Of a stretch of DNA of 64,000 nucleotides, positions 16,329-26,600 are shown in pieces (within the stretch, counting starts at the first letter, position 1; each line of letters begins with the position of its first letter). The DNA comes from an uncultured Croceitalea sp. (GTDB lineage Bacteria > Bacteroidota > Bacteroidia > Flavobacteriales > Flavobacteriaceae), in the NCBI GenBank assembly GCA_947495075.1, contig CANLXH010000001.1, positions 62,001 to 126,000 on the forward strand, read 5' to 3'. A program made the position numbers and the translations under genes. A model generated the notes under the pieces. It made no database searches. It worked only from the letters and a program-made list of their open reading frames with translations, and was not told the DNA's origin.

Positions 16329-17010
16329 CAGCTCTATTACAGATATTTTTTTTGATTTAGATCACACGCTTTGGGATTTTGAAAAAAACTCGGCACTTAC
16401 ATTTGAAAAAATCTTAACTCATAATAATATAGAAGTTGGTATAGAAGAGTTTTTATCTATTTATGTTCCTATTAATCTTGAGTATTGGAAATTGTATCGT
16501 GAAGAAAAAATAACAAAATCAGAGTTGCGTTACCAGAGATTGAAGATAACATTTGATACTTTAAATTTTGATATTTCAGACAATTTAATAAACACGCTTT
16601 CAGAAGAATATATAGAATATCTTTCTTCTTATAATCATGTATTTCCACACACTTTTGAAATCCTTGACTATTTAAAACTAAAGTATAAACTTCATATTAT
16701 TACAAATGGTTTTCAAGAAATTCAAGATAAAAAGTTAAAGAATGCAAAATTGTATAATTATTTTAATCAGATAATAAATTCGGAGATGGCAGGAGTTAAA
16801 AAGCCTAATCCTTACATTTTTGAATTGGCCCTTGATATGGCAAATACTAAATCAGAACATTCTGTGATGATAGGTGATAACATAGAGGCTGATATCTTGG
16901 GAGCACAAGCATTAGGTTTTGATACTATTCATTTTAATGCTCATAAAGAGCCAAAGCATAATTATTGTAAGATGATTGATAGCTTACACGAAATAAAACA
17001 GCTATTGTAG
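16321..17010 (+). CDS. YjjG family HAD nucleotidase
   Basis: HAD hydrolase with motif I FFDLDHTLWDF (nucleophile Asp12, acid Asp14), motif II ITNGF, a conserved Lys in GVKKPNP, and motif IV MIGDNIEADI. The length of 229 residues and the LWDFEKNS start match the YjjG group, which removes phosphate from non-canonical pyrimidine nucleotides (house-cleaning). Its ATG overlaps the preceding gene by 8 bases, suggesting coupled translation, though no functional link is evident. Confidence 0.9.
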   Translation: MFNSSITDIFFDLDHTLWDFEKNSALTFEKILTHNNIEVGIEEFLSIYVPINLEYWKLYREEKITKSELRYQRLKITFDTLNFDISDNLINTLSEEYIEYLSSYNHVFPHTFEILDYLKLKYKLHIITNGFQEIQDKKLKNAKLYNYFNQIINSEMAGVKKPNPYIFELALDMANTKSEHSVMIGDNIEADILGAQALGFDTIHFNAHKEPKHNYCKMIDSLHEIKQLL

Positions 17011-17060
17011 AGTTATAATGGTAGGGTATAATTTTTTTGAATTGTTTTCTTTATACTATT

Positions 17061-17612
17061 ATGACACTTATGAATAATAAACTGCTAATTCCTTTTTTGT
17101 TAGTACTCTTCACTTTTTTTTCATGTGCTGAGGAGCAAAATTTTGATCAGTTAGATGATTTAAGTGTCGTCCCAACACTAGCTACGGGGATTTTTTATTT
17201 TGAATCCCCCGAAGATGTAATTAACTCCTTACCTCCTGGTAATTTTTATAATCAAACCTTCACGTTTGAAGCTTTTAATGAGGCGTTTGTATCAGAAAGA
17301 GTTTTAGATGGTTCCATCACCTATCAATTGGAGAATACTACTAGTAAAGAATTAAGCCTTTTGGTAGAGTTTTTAGATGAAACAGATACAGTTTTAGATA
17401 GTGAAGTGTTTACGGTTCAACCACAACCGTCTCCTCTATTAGAACGTGAAGTAGTTTATGGGGATACTGGAAAAAGTTTAGATATTTTAAGAAATACTAC
17501 TAGAATAAGAGTTTCTAGCGAAAACCTAGGAAACAATTCAAGTGAGTCTACAGCAAATGACCCTAGAATAATTTTAAGATCCAGCGCAGTATTTAGGGTA
17601 AGACTACAATGA
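17061..17612 (+). CDS. Predicted lipoprotein, unknown function
   Basis: The signal sequence MNNKLLIPFLLVLFTFFSC ends in a Cys with lipobox character. ATG at 17061 or 17070 is likelier than the upstream TTG at 17037, because only the shorter forms begin with the signal peptide. The mature part is beta-rich (ITYQLENTTSKELSLLVEFL) with no recognised domain. The next gene starts within its stop codon (ATGA at 17609), so translation is coupled with the DUF5723 barrel protein. An outer-membrane lipoprotein partner of that barrel is a reasonable inference. Confidence 0.7.
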   Translation: MTLMNNKLLIPFLLVLFTFFSCAEEQNFDQLDDLSVVPTLATGIFYFESPEDVINSLPPGNFYNQTFTFEAFNEAFVSERVLDGSITYQLENTTSKELSLLVEFLDETDTVLDSEVFTVQPQPSPLLEREVVYGDTGKSLDILRNTTRIRVSSENLGNNSSESTANDPRIILRSSAVFRVRLQ

Positions 17613-19060
17613 GAAAGATTAAGCTATTTTTATTTACTGTACTAATAGGTACGGGATTCCTTAGTGCGCAAAACAAACAATTGCTTTACGACTTTTATGA
17701 GATTCCACAATCTTTACTAGTAAACCCTGGTGTAAAAACACCATACAAATGGCATGCAGGTATTCCTGTATTATCTGGAGTAGCAATACAAGCAGGAACA
17801 AGTGGCATAACAGTAAATGATTTATTTGCAAATGACGGACTCAATTTTACAGATAAAGTAAGAGAGAAGGTAGTAAATGGTTTAAGCCAAAGAGATGAGT
17901 TTGGAGGGAGTGGACAAATAGAATTATTATATGGAGGTTTTAGAATAGCTAATAGACCGGATACTTATTATTCTTTTGGAATATATGGTGAAGGTTATCT
18001 TAGTCAGTTTTGGCCCAAAGACTTAGCTATTTTAGCTTTTGAAGGTAATGGTAACAATATAGGTCGTAGATTTAATTTAAACCATTTGACTTTGACTGGT
18101 GAAGCAGTAAATGTTTTTCATTTTGGCATTAATAAAGTAGTAGACAATAAACTTCAAATAGGTTTTAGAGGTAAGTTTTATTCTAGTGTTTTTCATTTTA
18201 GATCAACAGGTAATCAAGGTTATTTTGAGACAACTGAAGGAGAAAATAATCTTCTAAGGAATACTGTAGTTGCAGACTTGCAATTACAAACTTCCGGAAT
18301 AGAAAGTTTTTTAGATATTCTAGATGACGACTCAATTAGCGCTGGAGAAGAATTTCCCAAAAACTTTACTAGGCGTGCATTATTTGGTGGCGACTTAGGA
18401 TTAGGAGTAGATCTGGGTTTTACTTATCAATTAAATAATAGAACTACTTTAACAGGAAGTCTTTTAGATCTAGGGTTTATATATTACTCTACTGATGTTA
18501 AGAATTACACATTAAAGGGTACTGCTTCTAATGAAGGAATTGAGATTATATTACCCGAATCTTTTAATGACTTAAATAGTGATATATGGGAAAATCTAGT
18601 AGATGATATAGAAGCCCAAGTACCTCTTGAAACTAATACGAATTCATACGTCTCTTTAAGACCTATTAAATTAAATGCTTCTATACGCTACAATTTTGGT
18701 GAGCAAAAAAGAAGAACAGAAGATTGTTATTGTGGGACTAATACAGTTATAAATAATACTCCGTTTAACTATAAAAATGCTGTTGGAGGACAATTATTTG
18801 TAATTAATAGACCAAGAGGACCACAAGCAGCATTAACTGCTTTTTATCAAACAAGAATAGGTAATGCTTTAGCAGTTAAAGCAACTTATACAGCAGATAA
18901 GTTTACAATGACCAATATTGGCTTAGGACTTAACTTTCAAGCAGGGCCAGTAAATTTTTATATTTTGGGCGATAATCTACTTGGGTATAGAAATATTCCT
19001 GATAGTAATTACGCGTCTTTACAATTCGGATTTAATATTATATCTTGGAACAGTAATTGA
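17609..19060 (+). CDS. DUF5723-type outer-membrane beta-barrel protein
   Basis: 483 residues with signal peptide (to about 20, FLSAQ). Many amphipathic strands with aromatic girdles follow (YSFGIYGEGYLSQF, FGINKVVDNKLQIGFRGKF, LQFGFNIISW at the C-terminus). The start LYDFYEIPQSLLVNPGV and the overall layout resemble DUF5723 proteins found in Bacteroidota near gliding or type IX secretion genes; the function is unknown. It is translationally coupled to the preceding lipoprotein and followed after 12 bases by another exported protein, so the three form an envelope operon. Confidence 0.78.
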   Translation: MRKIKLFLFTVLIGTGFLSAQNKQLLYDFYEIPQSLLVNPGVKTPYKWHAGIPVLSGVAIQAGTSGITVNDLFANDGLNFTDKVREKVVNGLSQRDEFGGSGQIELLYGGFRIANRPDTYYSFGIYGEGYLSQFWPKDLAILAFEGNGNNIGRRFNLNHLTLTGEAVNVFHFGINKVVDNKLQIGFRGKFYSSVFHFRSTGNQGYFETTEGENNLLRNTVVADLQLQTSGIESFLDILDDDSISAGEEFPKNFTRRALFGGDLGLGVDLGFTYQLNNRTTLTGSLLDLGFIYYSTDVKNYTLKGTASNEGIEIILPESFNDLNSDIWENLVDDIEAQVPLETNTNSYVSLRPIKLNASIRYNFGEQKRRTEDCYCGTNTVINNTPFNYKNAVGGQLFVINRPRGPQAALTAFYQTRIGNALAVKATYTADKFTMTNIGLGLNFQAGPVNFYILGDNLLGYRNIPDSNYASLQFGFNIISWNSN

Positions 19061-19072
19061 TTACTGTTTTTT

Positions 19073-19900
19073 ATGAAAAATACTCTTTACTTACTTGTAA
19101 CAGTTTTAGCTACTACACATTTTAGCAATGCGCAGTTGAACGATTATAAATATATGGTCGTTCCTAAACGATTCAATATGTTCAAAGAAGTGAATCAATA
19201 CCAGACGAGCACTTTATTAAAACATCTTTTTTCAACCAATGGGTATACCGCAATTTATGATGATATTTTACCAGAAGATTTAAAAGATAATGGTTGTCTG
19301 GCGTTAAGGGCAGAGTTGGATAATAATTCTTCTCTTTTTGCAACAAAAGTAAGTATTGTACTCAAAGATTGTAATGGACAAGTAGTCTTTACCTCTTTAG
19401 AAGGTAGGAGTAAAATCAAAGAATTTAAACATGGCTATACAGATGCCATAAAAAAGGCCTTTGTATCTTTTGAAACTTTAAATTACGAGTATGTCCCAAA
19501 AAAGAATACAAAAGAAGAATCGATTACCATTAGTTTTAAGAATGATGTAAAATCATTAGACGAAAAAACAGTTGAACAAAAATCTAAAGCTAAAGTAAAT
19601 GAGGATATTATAGCAACGAATGGCAAAAATGAAGAATCTTTGGTTTCTGGAATGGAAGATAAAGTAACTTCTCAACAATCATTAGAGGTTCTTTACGCAC
19701 AGGCAATTACAGATGGATATCAATTGGTAGATAGTACACCCAAAATTCAATATAAGCTTACTAGGACCTCAGTAGAAAATATTTTTCTAGCAATCCATGA
19801 AGATAAAAATGGAGTTGTTTTAAAAAAAGATGGCAAGTGGTTTTTTGAATATGCTAAAAATGGAGAGAAAGTACTTGAAGAATTAAATATAAAGTTTTAA
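19073..19900 (+). CDS. Exported protein of unknown function
   Basis: 275 residues with a signal peptide of about 20 residues (THFSNAQ). The N-terminal half (YKYMVVPKRFNMFKEVNQYQ) resembles hypothetical proteins common in Flavobacteriaceae. The middle (about 150-205) is a Lys/Glu-rich, probably disordered linker. The C-terminal part (YKLTRTSVENIFLAIHEDKNG..WFFEYAKNGEK) forms a small separate module. It lies 12 bases after the barrel gene. Its TAA shares TTAA with the stop of convergent rarA. I cannot assign a function. Confidence 0.75.
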   Translation: MKNTLYLLVTVLATTHFSNAQLNDYKYMVVPKRFNMFKEVNQYQTSTLLKHLFSTNGYTAIYDDILPEDLKDNGCLALRAELDNNSSLFATKVSIVLKDCNGQVVFTSLEGRSKIKEFKHGYTDAIKKAFVSFETLNYEYVPKKNTKEESITISFKNDVKSLDEKTVEQKSKAKVNEDIIATNGKNEESLVSGMEDKVTSQQSLEVLYAQAITDGYQLVDSTPKIQYKLTRTSVENIFLAIHEDKNGVVLKKDGKWFFEYAKNGEKVLEELNIKF

Positions 19901-21174
19901 AATTCATATTTATCTTTCCATCTCTTTTTTAGAAAATCTCTCATGGAATTTTCTCTGGGATTATTTCCTAGTTTAAAAAATGATGTTCCTGATATTTCAT
20001 CAGGTAAAAATTCTGAGACCACAAAGTTATCATTATGGTCATGTGCATACTCATACCCTTTTCCGTAGCCTAAATCTTTCATGAGTTTAGTAGGGGCATT
20101 TCTAATATGTAGTGGAACAGATAAATCGCCAGTTTCTTTAACTTTTTGTTGTGCAAGTTTTATGGCTACATAACTTGCGTTACTTTTAGGGGAACTTGCA
20201 AGGTAAGTAGCGCACTGACTTAATATAATTCGTGCTTCTGGAAAACCAATAGTATTTACAGCATCAAAAGTAGAATTTGCTAAAACAAGCGCAGTTGGAT
20301 TGGCATTCCCGATATCTTCAGATGCGAGAATAACTAATCTACGTGCTATAAATTTGACATCTTCACCACCTTCTATCATTCTTGCTAACCAATAAACAGC
20401 TGCATTTGGGTCACTACCTCTAATAGATTTAATAAATGCAGAAATAATATCGTAATGTTGCTCACCGGTTTTATCATATAACACAGTGTTTTTTTGAACC
20501 TTTTGTAGTACTAGCTCGTTAGTGATAGTAATTTTATCTCTTGGTTCTGAAGTGATTAGCAATTCAAAAATATTTAAAAGCTTGCGTCCATCGCCACCTG
20601 AAAGCCTTAGTAACGCCTCAGTTTCTTTTAACGTTATCTTTTTACCTATTAAAAACTCATCTTCGTTCAAGGCTCTTTTTAGTAAAGTTTCTAAATCTTC
20701 TTTTTCAAAAGGGTTTAGAATATAAACTTGACAACGAGAAAGTAAAGCTGGAATAACTTCAAAACTAGGATTTTCTGTAGTAGCACCAATTAAAGTCACC
20801 CATCCTTTCTCTACGGCTCCAAGAAGTGAGTCTTGTTGCGATTTACTAAACCTATGAATTTCATCAATAAAAAGAATAGGATTTTTAGCTGTAAATAGCC
20901 CTCCGCTTTGTTTTGCTTTTGTGATTACTTCTCTCACATCTTTAACACCACTACTTATAGCACTTAAGGTGTAGAATGGACGTTTACTTTCAGTAGCAAT
21001 TATATTTGCTAAAGTTGTTTTACCTGTTCCTGGAGGCCCCCATAGTATTAATGAAGGGATAATACCTTGTTTTATTTGGTGAGTTAGAGAACCATTTTCA
21101 CCAACCAAGTGATTTTGACTAATGTAGTCATCAAGAGTTTTTGGGCGTATACGTTCCGCTAAAGGTTTGTTCAT
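19897..21174 (-). CDS. rarA: Replication-associated recombination protein A (RarA/MgsA) AAA+ ATPase
   Basis: Clamp-loader-like ATPase that acts at stalled replication forks. Walker A is GPPGTGKT (46-53), Walker B is LFIDEIH (101-107), sensor 1 is GATTENPSF, and the C-terminal MgsA tetramerisation part has the [15 protein letters not shown] motif. The 425-residue length is typical. The start [18 protein letters not shown] matches the family. Its stop codon overlaps that of the convergent upstream-side gene within TTAA. Confidence 0.96.
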   Translation of the reverse strand: MNKPLAERIRPKTLDDYISQNHLVGENGSLTHQIKQGIIPSLILWGPPGTGKTTLANIIATESKRPFYTLSAISSGVKDVREVITKAKQSGGLFTAKNPILFIDEIHRFSKSQQDSLLGAVEKGWVTLIGATTENPSFEVIPALLSRCQVYILNPFEKEDLETLLKRALNEDEFLIGKKITLKETEALLRLSGGDGRKLLNIFELLITSEPRDKITITNELVLQKVQKNTVLYDKTGEQHYDIISAFIKSIRGSDPNAAVYWLARMIEGGEDVKFIARRLVILASEDIGNANPTALVLANSTFDAVNTIGFPEARIILSQCATYLASSPKSNASYVAIKLAQQKVKETGDLSVPLHIRNAPTKLMKDLGYGKGYEYAHDHNDNFVVSEFLPDEISGTSFFKLGNNPRENSMRDFLKKRWKDKYEF

Positions 21175-21254
21175 CCTATAAAAATAACTAAAAATAGCAA
21201 TGACAATTTATCCGATTTTGCAATTATGGAAAAGATTTTGCGACATTTAGAAAT

Positions 21255-21995
21255 ATGTCTGCAAAGAATAATTTTAAATTCTCTAATTCAGTATTATTTG
21301 GACCTTTATTGGCGATACTTAGTATATGGACTGTTTTTTGGATAGAAATTAGGTTTGGAATCAATTTTAATGATTTTGGTATTAATCCTAGAAAAGTAAC
21401 CGGTTTACGTGGAATTCTATTGAGTCCTTTTATACACGGTTCAGTAGAACATTTGTATAATAATACCATTCCTTTAGCTACACTAGTGGCGGCAATTTTT
21501 TATTTCTATAATAAGGATGCTCTAAAAGTTCTTTTATTTGGATTGCTGTTTTCAGGTATTATTACTTGGTTTATTGGTAGACCTTCCTACCATATTGGCG
21601 CTAGTGGGCTTATTTATGTTTTAGTGAGTTTTATTTTCTTTAAAGGAATATTAGCAAAACACTATAGATTAATAGCATTGTCTTTAGCAATAGTTTTTTT
21701 ATACGGTAGTATGATATGGTATATTTTTCCAATAAAAGAAGGTATTTCTTGGGAAGGTCATCTTTCAGGCTTTTTAGTGGGTTTATTACTTGCTTTTATT
21801 TACAAGACGAAGCTACCTCAAGAAAAAAGATATTCATGGGAAAGAGATGATTACAATGAGGAAGAAGATGAGTTTCTAAAACACTTTGATGAAGATGGAA
21901 ACTTTATTGAAACTGAAAAAGAGAACAACTCAAGTGAGAATAGTATTAAGATTAAATACACTTACAGGAAGGATGATAAGGCTAATGCTAATTAA
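21255..21995 (+). CDS. Rhomboid family intramembrane serine protease
   Basis: Six hydrophobic helices. Catalytic Ser117 lies in HIGASGLIY and His169 in WEGHLSGFLVG; the oxyanion-side motif HLYNN (66-70) matches the rhomboid HxxxN pattern. A charged cytoplasmic tail of about 60 residues (rich in Glu/Asp) follows the last helix. Rhomboids cleave transmembrane segments; the substrate here is unknown. Its 3' end overlaps rlmB's by four bases (TTAA). Confidence 0.93.
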   Translation: MSAKNNFKFSNSVLFGPLLAILSIWTVFWIEIRFGINFNDFGINPRKVTGLRGILLSPFIHGSVEHLYNNTIPLATLVAAIFYFYNKDALKVLLFGLLFSGIITWFIGRPSYHIGASGLIYVLVSFIFFKGILAKHYRLIALSLAIVFLYGSMIWYIFPIKEGISWEGHLSGFLVGLLLAFIYKTKLPQEKRYSWERDDYNEEEDEFLKHFDEDGNFIETEKENNSSENSIKIKYTYRKDDKANAN

Positions 21996-22729
21996 TTTAG
22001 GCGTTGTCTAACAGCTTCATATAAAAATACGCCACATGCAACCGAGACATTTAAAGAAGCTATCTCACCTAGCAAAGGAAGCTTAGCCTTATCATCTACC
22101 ATTTTTAAAATAGATGGATTAATTCCACGGTCTTCGGATCCCATAATTATAGCGCAAGGCTGTTTAAAGTCTATATCAAAAATAGAATCATTTGTTTTTT
22201 CTGTAGCAGCTATTAATTTTATACCAGAGCTTTGTAAATAAAACATAGCATCTTTTAGATGGTCTACTTTTGAAATAGGTATATTAAAGGCTGCTCCTGC
22301 CGATGTTTTTATGGCATCGTCATTAAGAGGAGCAGAACCACTTTTAGGAACGATTATAGCATCTACACCACAGCACTCAGCAGTTCTAATGATTGCACCA
22401 AAATTGCGAACGTCTGAAATTTGATCTAATAATAGAAATAGTGGTGTTGAACTCTTTTTTATGATTTTTTCTAATAAAGGCTCTAATTCATAAAACTCTA
22501 TGGAAGATATATTGGCTACCGCTCCTTGATGGTTATGCTCTGTTAGTCTATTTAGCTTTTCTACAGGAACATAAGAGCTACTAATCTTATTTTTTCTAAT
22601 AAGTGTTTCTAATTCCTTAAATAAATCTCCTTTTAAACCTTTTTGCAGATATACTTTGTTAATTGGCTGATTTGCTTGAATTGCTTCAAGAACAGCTCTT
22701 AAACCATAGATTTGATTTTTTGTTGCCAT
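21992..22729 (-). CDS. rlmB: 23S rRNA (guanosine-2'-O)-methyltransferase RlmB/TrmH family
   Basis: SpoU-type knotted methyltransferase. The N-terminal substrate-binding domain (YGLRAVLEAI start) is followed by motif 1 DVRNFGAIIRTAECCG, motif 2 IIMGSEDRGI and motif 3 LNVSVACGVFLYEAVRQR. 245 residues is a normal length for RlmB, which methylates the 2'-OH of G2251 (E. coli numbering) in the 23S peptidyl-transferase region. A related TrmH-type rRNA methylase is the alternative. The upstream gene on this strand ends before a strong terminator. Confidence 0.93.
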   Translation of the reverse strand: MATKNQIYGLRAVLEAIQANQPINKVYLQKGLKGDLFKELETLIRKNKISSSYVPVEKLNRLTEHNHQGAVANISSIEFYELEPLLEKIIKKSSTPLFLLLDQISDVRNFGAIIRTAECCGVDAIIVPKSGSAPLNDDAIKTSAGAAFNIPISKVDHLKDAMFYLQSSGIKLIAATEKTNDSIFDIDFKQPCAIIMGSEDRGINPSILKMVDDKAKLPLLGEIASLNVSVACGVFLYEAVRQRLN

Positions 22730-22732
22730 TTT

Positions 22733-22768
22733 CTAAAAAAATAACCCGTTCAAAATTTTGAACGGGTT
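22733..22768 (-). terminator. Rho-independent terminator for the secreted protein gene at 22792
   Basis: On the minus strand a 26-base perfect palindrome (22743-22768: AACCCGTTC/AAAATTTT/GAACGGGTT) is followed by a T7 run and further T. It lies just downstream of the 22792-23538 gene and just upstream of rlmB. Confidence 0.9.
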
Positions 22769-22791
22769 AGTCTATATTTTTTGATTTATAA

Positions 22792-23538
22792 TTATTTATT
22801 TAGGAAGGCAATCGCTTTAATCATTTCTTCCTCTGATTTAGTTTTTAACCCTGATTCTTTTAAAAATACTTTTAAAGTCTCTTTTTTATCTGCTTTAACC
22901 AAGTTTACTAATTTCTTGTTTTTTAATTCAACTTGATCTATTCTGTTTATACCATCGATTTCAAGGTAATATTCTACGAATTGAGAGAACCTAGCTGGAG
23001 TAGCTTTAATAAAAGAGTTTTGTGCTTTTTGACCTTCTGTAAATTTCACATCTACTCTTTTATATAGTGTGTATTCACCTTCTTTAAGTAGTGTCAAATA
23101 ACCATTTTGAGTTCTTCCTTTTTTGTCAATAAAAGTTTTAAAGCTCATTGGCTGACCATTTAAGGTGATAATAGATATATTTTTATTCCTCCCCAATGCT
23201 CTTATACCTTCAGTATCTAAATTCTGTTTCTTAATTTCTATCTCTTCATTGTATGCATTATATCTATAGTATAATCTACCGTAATTTTCATCTTTATAGT
23301 GGATTTCAGCTGGTACAAAGAGGTTAGAGGTATAAGGAGACCCTTGAATATTAATTTTTTCTCCTTCTAATTTAGAATTTGCCTCACTGATTGGGCCTAA
23401 AATTGTATTTATTTGTGATGCTGCACTATAGTTAGATAGACCAGATGAGCCATAGTTGGCAATTTGACCAGAAGTTTGTGCTGATAAACTAATTATTCCA
23501 AAAGATAAAATGGTGGTTATTAGTGTTTTTTTCATCAT
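22792..23538 (-). CDS. Exported protein of unknown function
   Basis: 248 residues with a signal peptide (about 1-20, ending ISLSAQ). No known domain is recognised. The mature part begins with a Ser/Asn/Gln-rich stretch and contains a beta-rich segment with YGRLYYRYNAYNEEIEI, which resembles many flavobacterial secreted hypotheticals. The C-terminus is Lys-rich (KKETLKVFLKESGLK). It has its own terminator, and a 117-base gap upstream contains an AT-rich inverted repeat, so it is probably a single-gene transcript. Confidence 0.75.
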   Translation of the reverse strand: MMKKTLITTILSFGIISLSAQTSGQIANYGSSGLSNYSAASQINTILGPISEANSKLEGEKINIQGSPYTSNLFVPAEIHYKDENYGRLYYRYNAYNEEIEIKKQNLDTEGIRALGRNKNISIITLNGQPMSFKTFIDKKGRTQNGYLTLLKEGEYTLYKRVDVKFTEGQKAQNSFIKATPARFSQFVEYYLEIDGINRIDQVELKNKKLVNLVKADKKETLKVFLKESGLKTKSEEEMIKAIAFLNK

Positions 23539-23599
23539 AATTTATTTTAGGTGAATTTAGTTAAAGGTTGAATACCAAGCAAATATGTAATAAATTATA

Positions 23600-23622
23600 A
23601 ATGTTAAAAAAATATTAACATT
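23600..23622 (-). repeat. AT-rich inverted repeat, possible weak terminator
   Basis: AATGTTAA (23600-23607) and TTAACATT (23615-23622) form an 8-bp stem with a 7-base loop. It follows the stop of the large VCBS protein on the minus strand. It could be a weak terminator or an operator for the next gene; the low GC makes either uncertain. Confidence 0.3.
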
Positions 23623-23655
23623 GAGCATATATCACTCGAAGAAATAAACTTCCTA

Positions 23656-26600
23656 TTAATTTGAGTTGTACTCATAAACAGTTAGTGGTCCTTTGTTTTT
23701 TGAAATCAGAAGAACATTTTTATCATGCACGTGTAGTATATCTAAATCTCTTACATCTCCATCCAAAACTAGTCCGGTATTATGCTGTGGTAGAGGTATA
23801 TACCCATCTTTTTTATTAGATAACAATACTAGTCCAGAAAATGCGTCAAGTCTGGGTGTTTCTACTTCCATTTCATATATATTACCAACAGCAATAATAT
23901 CATCAAACCCATCTTTATTAATATCTTTAAATTCTGTTTGAAGAAGTGGAAAAAATTGTGCTTCAACAGGAAGGGGCATTTTCTTGAATCTACCATTTCC
24001 ATTATTTATGAGAATAATAGATTCAAAATTAGTTACCTCTGTCTGATATGCACTTTCTAAACCTTCAGCATAAATATCTATTAATTTTGCATTTGCAAAC
24101 TCATTGTATGTTTTAAATTTTTCTTTTATGAATGGCATTTGTTGAGAAGAACATTCCCTTCCCCTAACGGGAACATATTCACCGTTATATTTTTTACTTA
24201 AAACAATATCTGTAGAACCATTCTGATCAAAATCATTGGCATAGATTTTAAAGGGTTTAGTTTCACTAGCTTTAAATTTTAGGTTTAGTCCTACGTTACC
24301 AACTATATAATCGGGTAGATTATCATTATTTACATCCGTCTCACTTATTGAAAACCACCAGCCTTTATCATTAACTCCAGTATTTTCTGTTTCAAGCAAA
24401 GAAAAATTCCCAAAATTATTTTTAAAGAAACCAATAATAGACCATTCTCCCACAGCAATGAAGTCGTCCCAGCCATCTTTGTTAAAATCTGTAATTACAA
24501 TATCATTAATAATACCAAAATTTAGAAGCCCAGATGCTTTATCTTTTGTAATATTTTTTAATATGCCGTTTTGATTTTCATATAAAGTTGAAGGTGCATA
24601 TTTGGGATAATTCTTAGGAATAATCCTATTGCCTACTAATAAGTCATTATCTCCATCATTATCAAAATCTATAACTGATACAGTTTTTCCACTCTGTGGA
24701 TAATATTCGAGAGCAGGGCTTTTAAGTTTTGAAAAATTGCCATTACCATCATTTAAATAAATTCGATCACTATAAAGTGAAGAATTCTCATCAAATTCGT
24801 TCCCTCCACTTACAATAAATAGGTCTAAATCATCGTCATTGTCAAAATCAAAAAAAACAGATTCCATGTCTTCATAAACCTTGTCCAATTCAAAAATTTC
24901 TGAAGTTTGTTCTTGAAACTTTCCAGAAGTTGTTTGAATGAAAAGAGTGCCTGAGTTGCCCGAAGATCCACCTATAAAGAAATCTTCCCTATCATCACTG
25001 TTTACATCTCCTTTGCTTATGTAAGGTCCTAAATTAGATTGCTTATATGGGAGTAGTATTTCTTTTTCAAAATCATCATAACTATTTTCTTTATGAGTAT
25101 AAGAAATGTTTAATGAGTTTGGGTTTAATTTTTTAAATAAAAGATTTTCTTTTGTAGAATCCTTTATTAATTTGGTTGCATTTTCTTCTTTAAATGTTAT
25201 GGTAGTATTGACGGAAACATTATAAAGCTCTTCGTAAAAACCACTTGGCCAAATTACTTTAACAGTGTCTATTATACTAGAAGGGCCAACACCAAAATGA
25301 GCTAAATTTTGATGTGAAGATCTATAACCTCTTACCCGCCTTGTTTCAACGAATTGGTTTTTATCAGCATATGAAATCTTGATTTTTGGATAAGACTCTG
25401 AAAGCTTTCCTAAGGTATTAACTTTAAGAAAATTACCTAGTTTTTTTTCTACAGTATTATTCTTGTACACAAAACAGTTCTCATCAATATTATTTACTAT
25501 AATGTCTAAATCTCCATCATTATCTAAATCTGCTATGGCAGCTCCATTACTAAATGAGTAGTCTGCCAATCCCCAACTCTTAGCTTTTTCATTAAATACT
25601 AGATTCCCTTTATTTTCGAATAAAATATTGGGGAGTTTCTCGGAAGTCATAGACTCATAAAGCCGTTTTTTTACCTCTAGAGGAACGTTGCCTTTATATT
25701 TTACTTTGTTCTGATAAACCTTTTGTTGCAAATCATTATCCAAAGCATATCTGCGATACCCATTAGTAATGTATATATCTTTATCCTCATCATGGTCAAA
25801 ATCTGACATTAACACAGACCAACTCCAGTCAGTGTTTGCCATTTGAGTGGCTTGGGCAACATTTGAAAACTTGTTTTCACCCATATTTAGTTGAAGTGAA
25901 TTATACATATATTGATGGTGGAACCCAGCTTTATTTATCAAATAGTCAAACTTTTTGGTATTCATAGATGCCATTAAAGTTTTGGATCTAACGTGGTCAT
26001 TTGCTGCCATGTCTAGAACAAAAATATCTTGCATCAAATCGTTATTGATATCAGCTATGTCTATCCCCATACCATAAAAAGAAATATGGTTAGTGTATTC
26101 TTTTATTTGGTCTGTGAATGTTCCATTTTGGTTGTTAATAAACAAAACATCGGGGATGTAATAATCGCTAGCTATGTAAAAATCTAACCACCCATCATTA
26201 TTAATGTCAGAGATAGATAGACCTAATCCAAAAATGGGCAGTTCAATATTTGCTTCTTTGGTTACATCTTTAAATTTTCCGTTGTCATTACGATAAAGAT
26301 GTGAACTACTTGCATATTTTAATTTTTGATTTTCCTCTGTAAGTCTTAGAAGATTTATTGGGTCAACACCGTATAGTTCACTCTCGTTCATTACAATACA
26401 ATCCAAATCACCATCTTTATCATAATCAAAAAAAGCAGATTGGGTACTTATACCAGTATCCGCAAGACCCAGATTTTCTGCTTCTTCTAAAAAACTACCA
26501 TCTTTTTGATTTATGTAGAACAAATTTTTTCGATTTTCTGAACTGTAAGGACCTCCTTGAGAAAGGTAAATATCCATCCATCCATCATTGTTAATATCAA

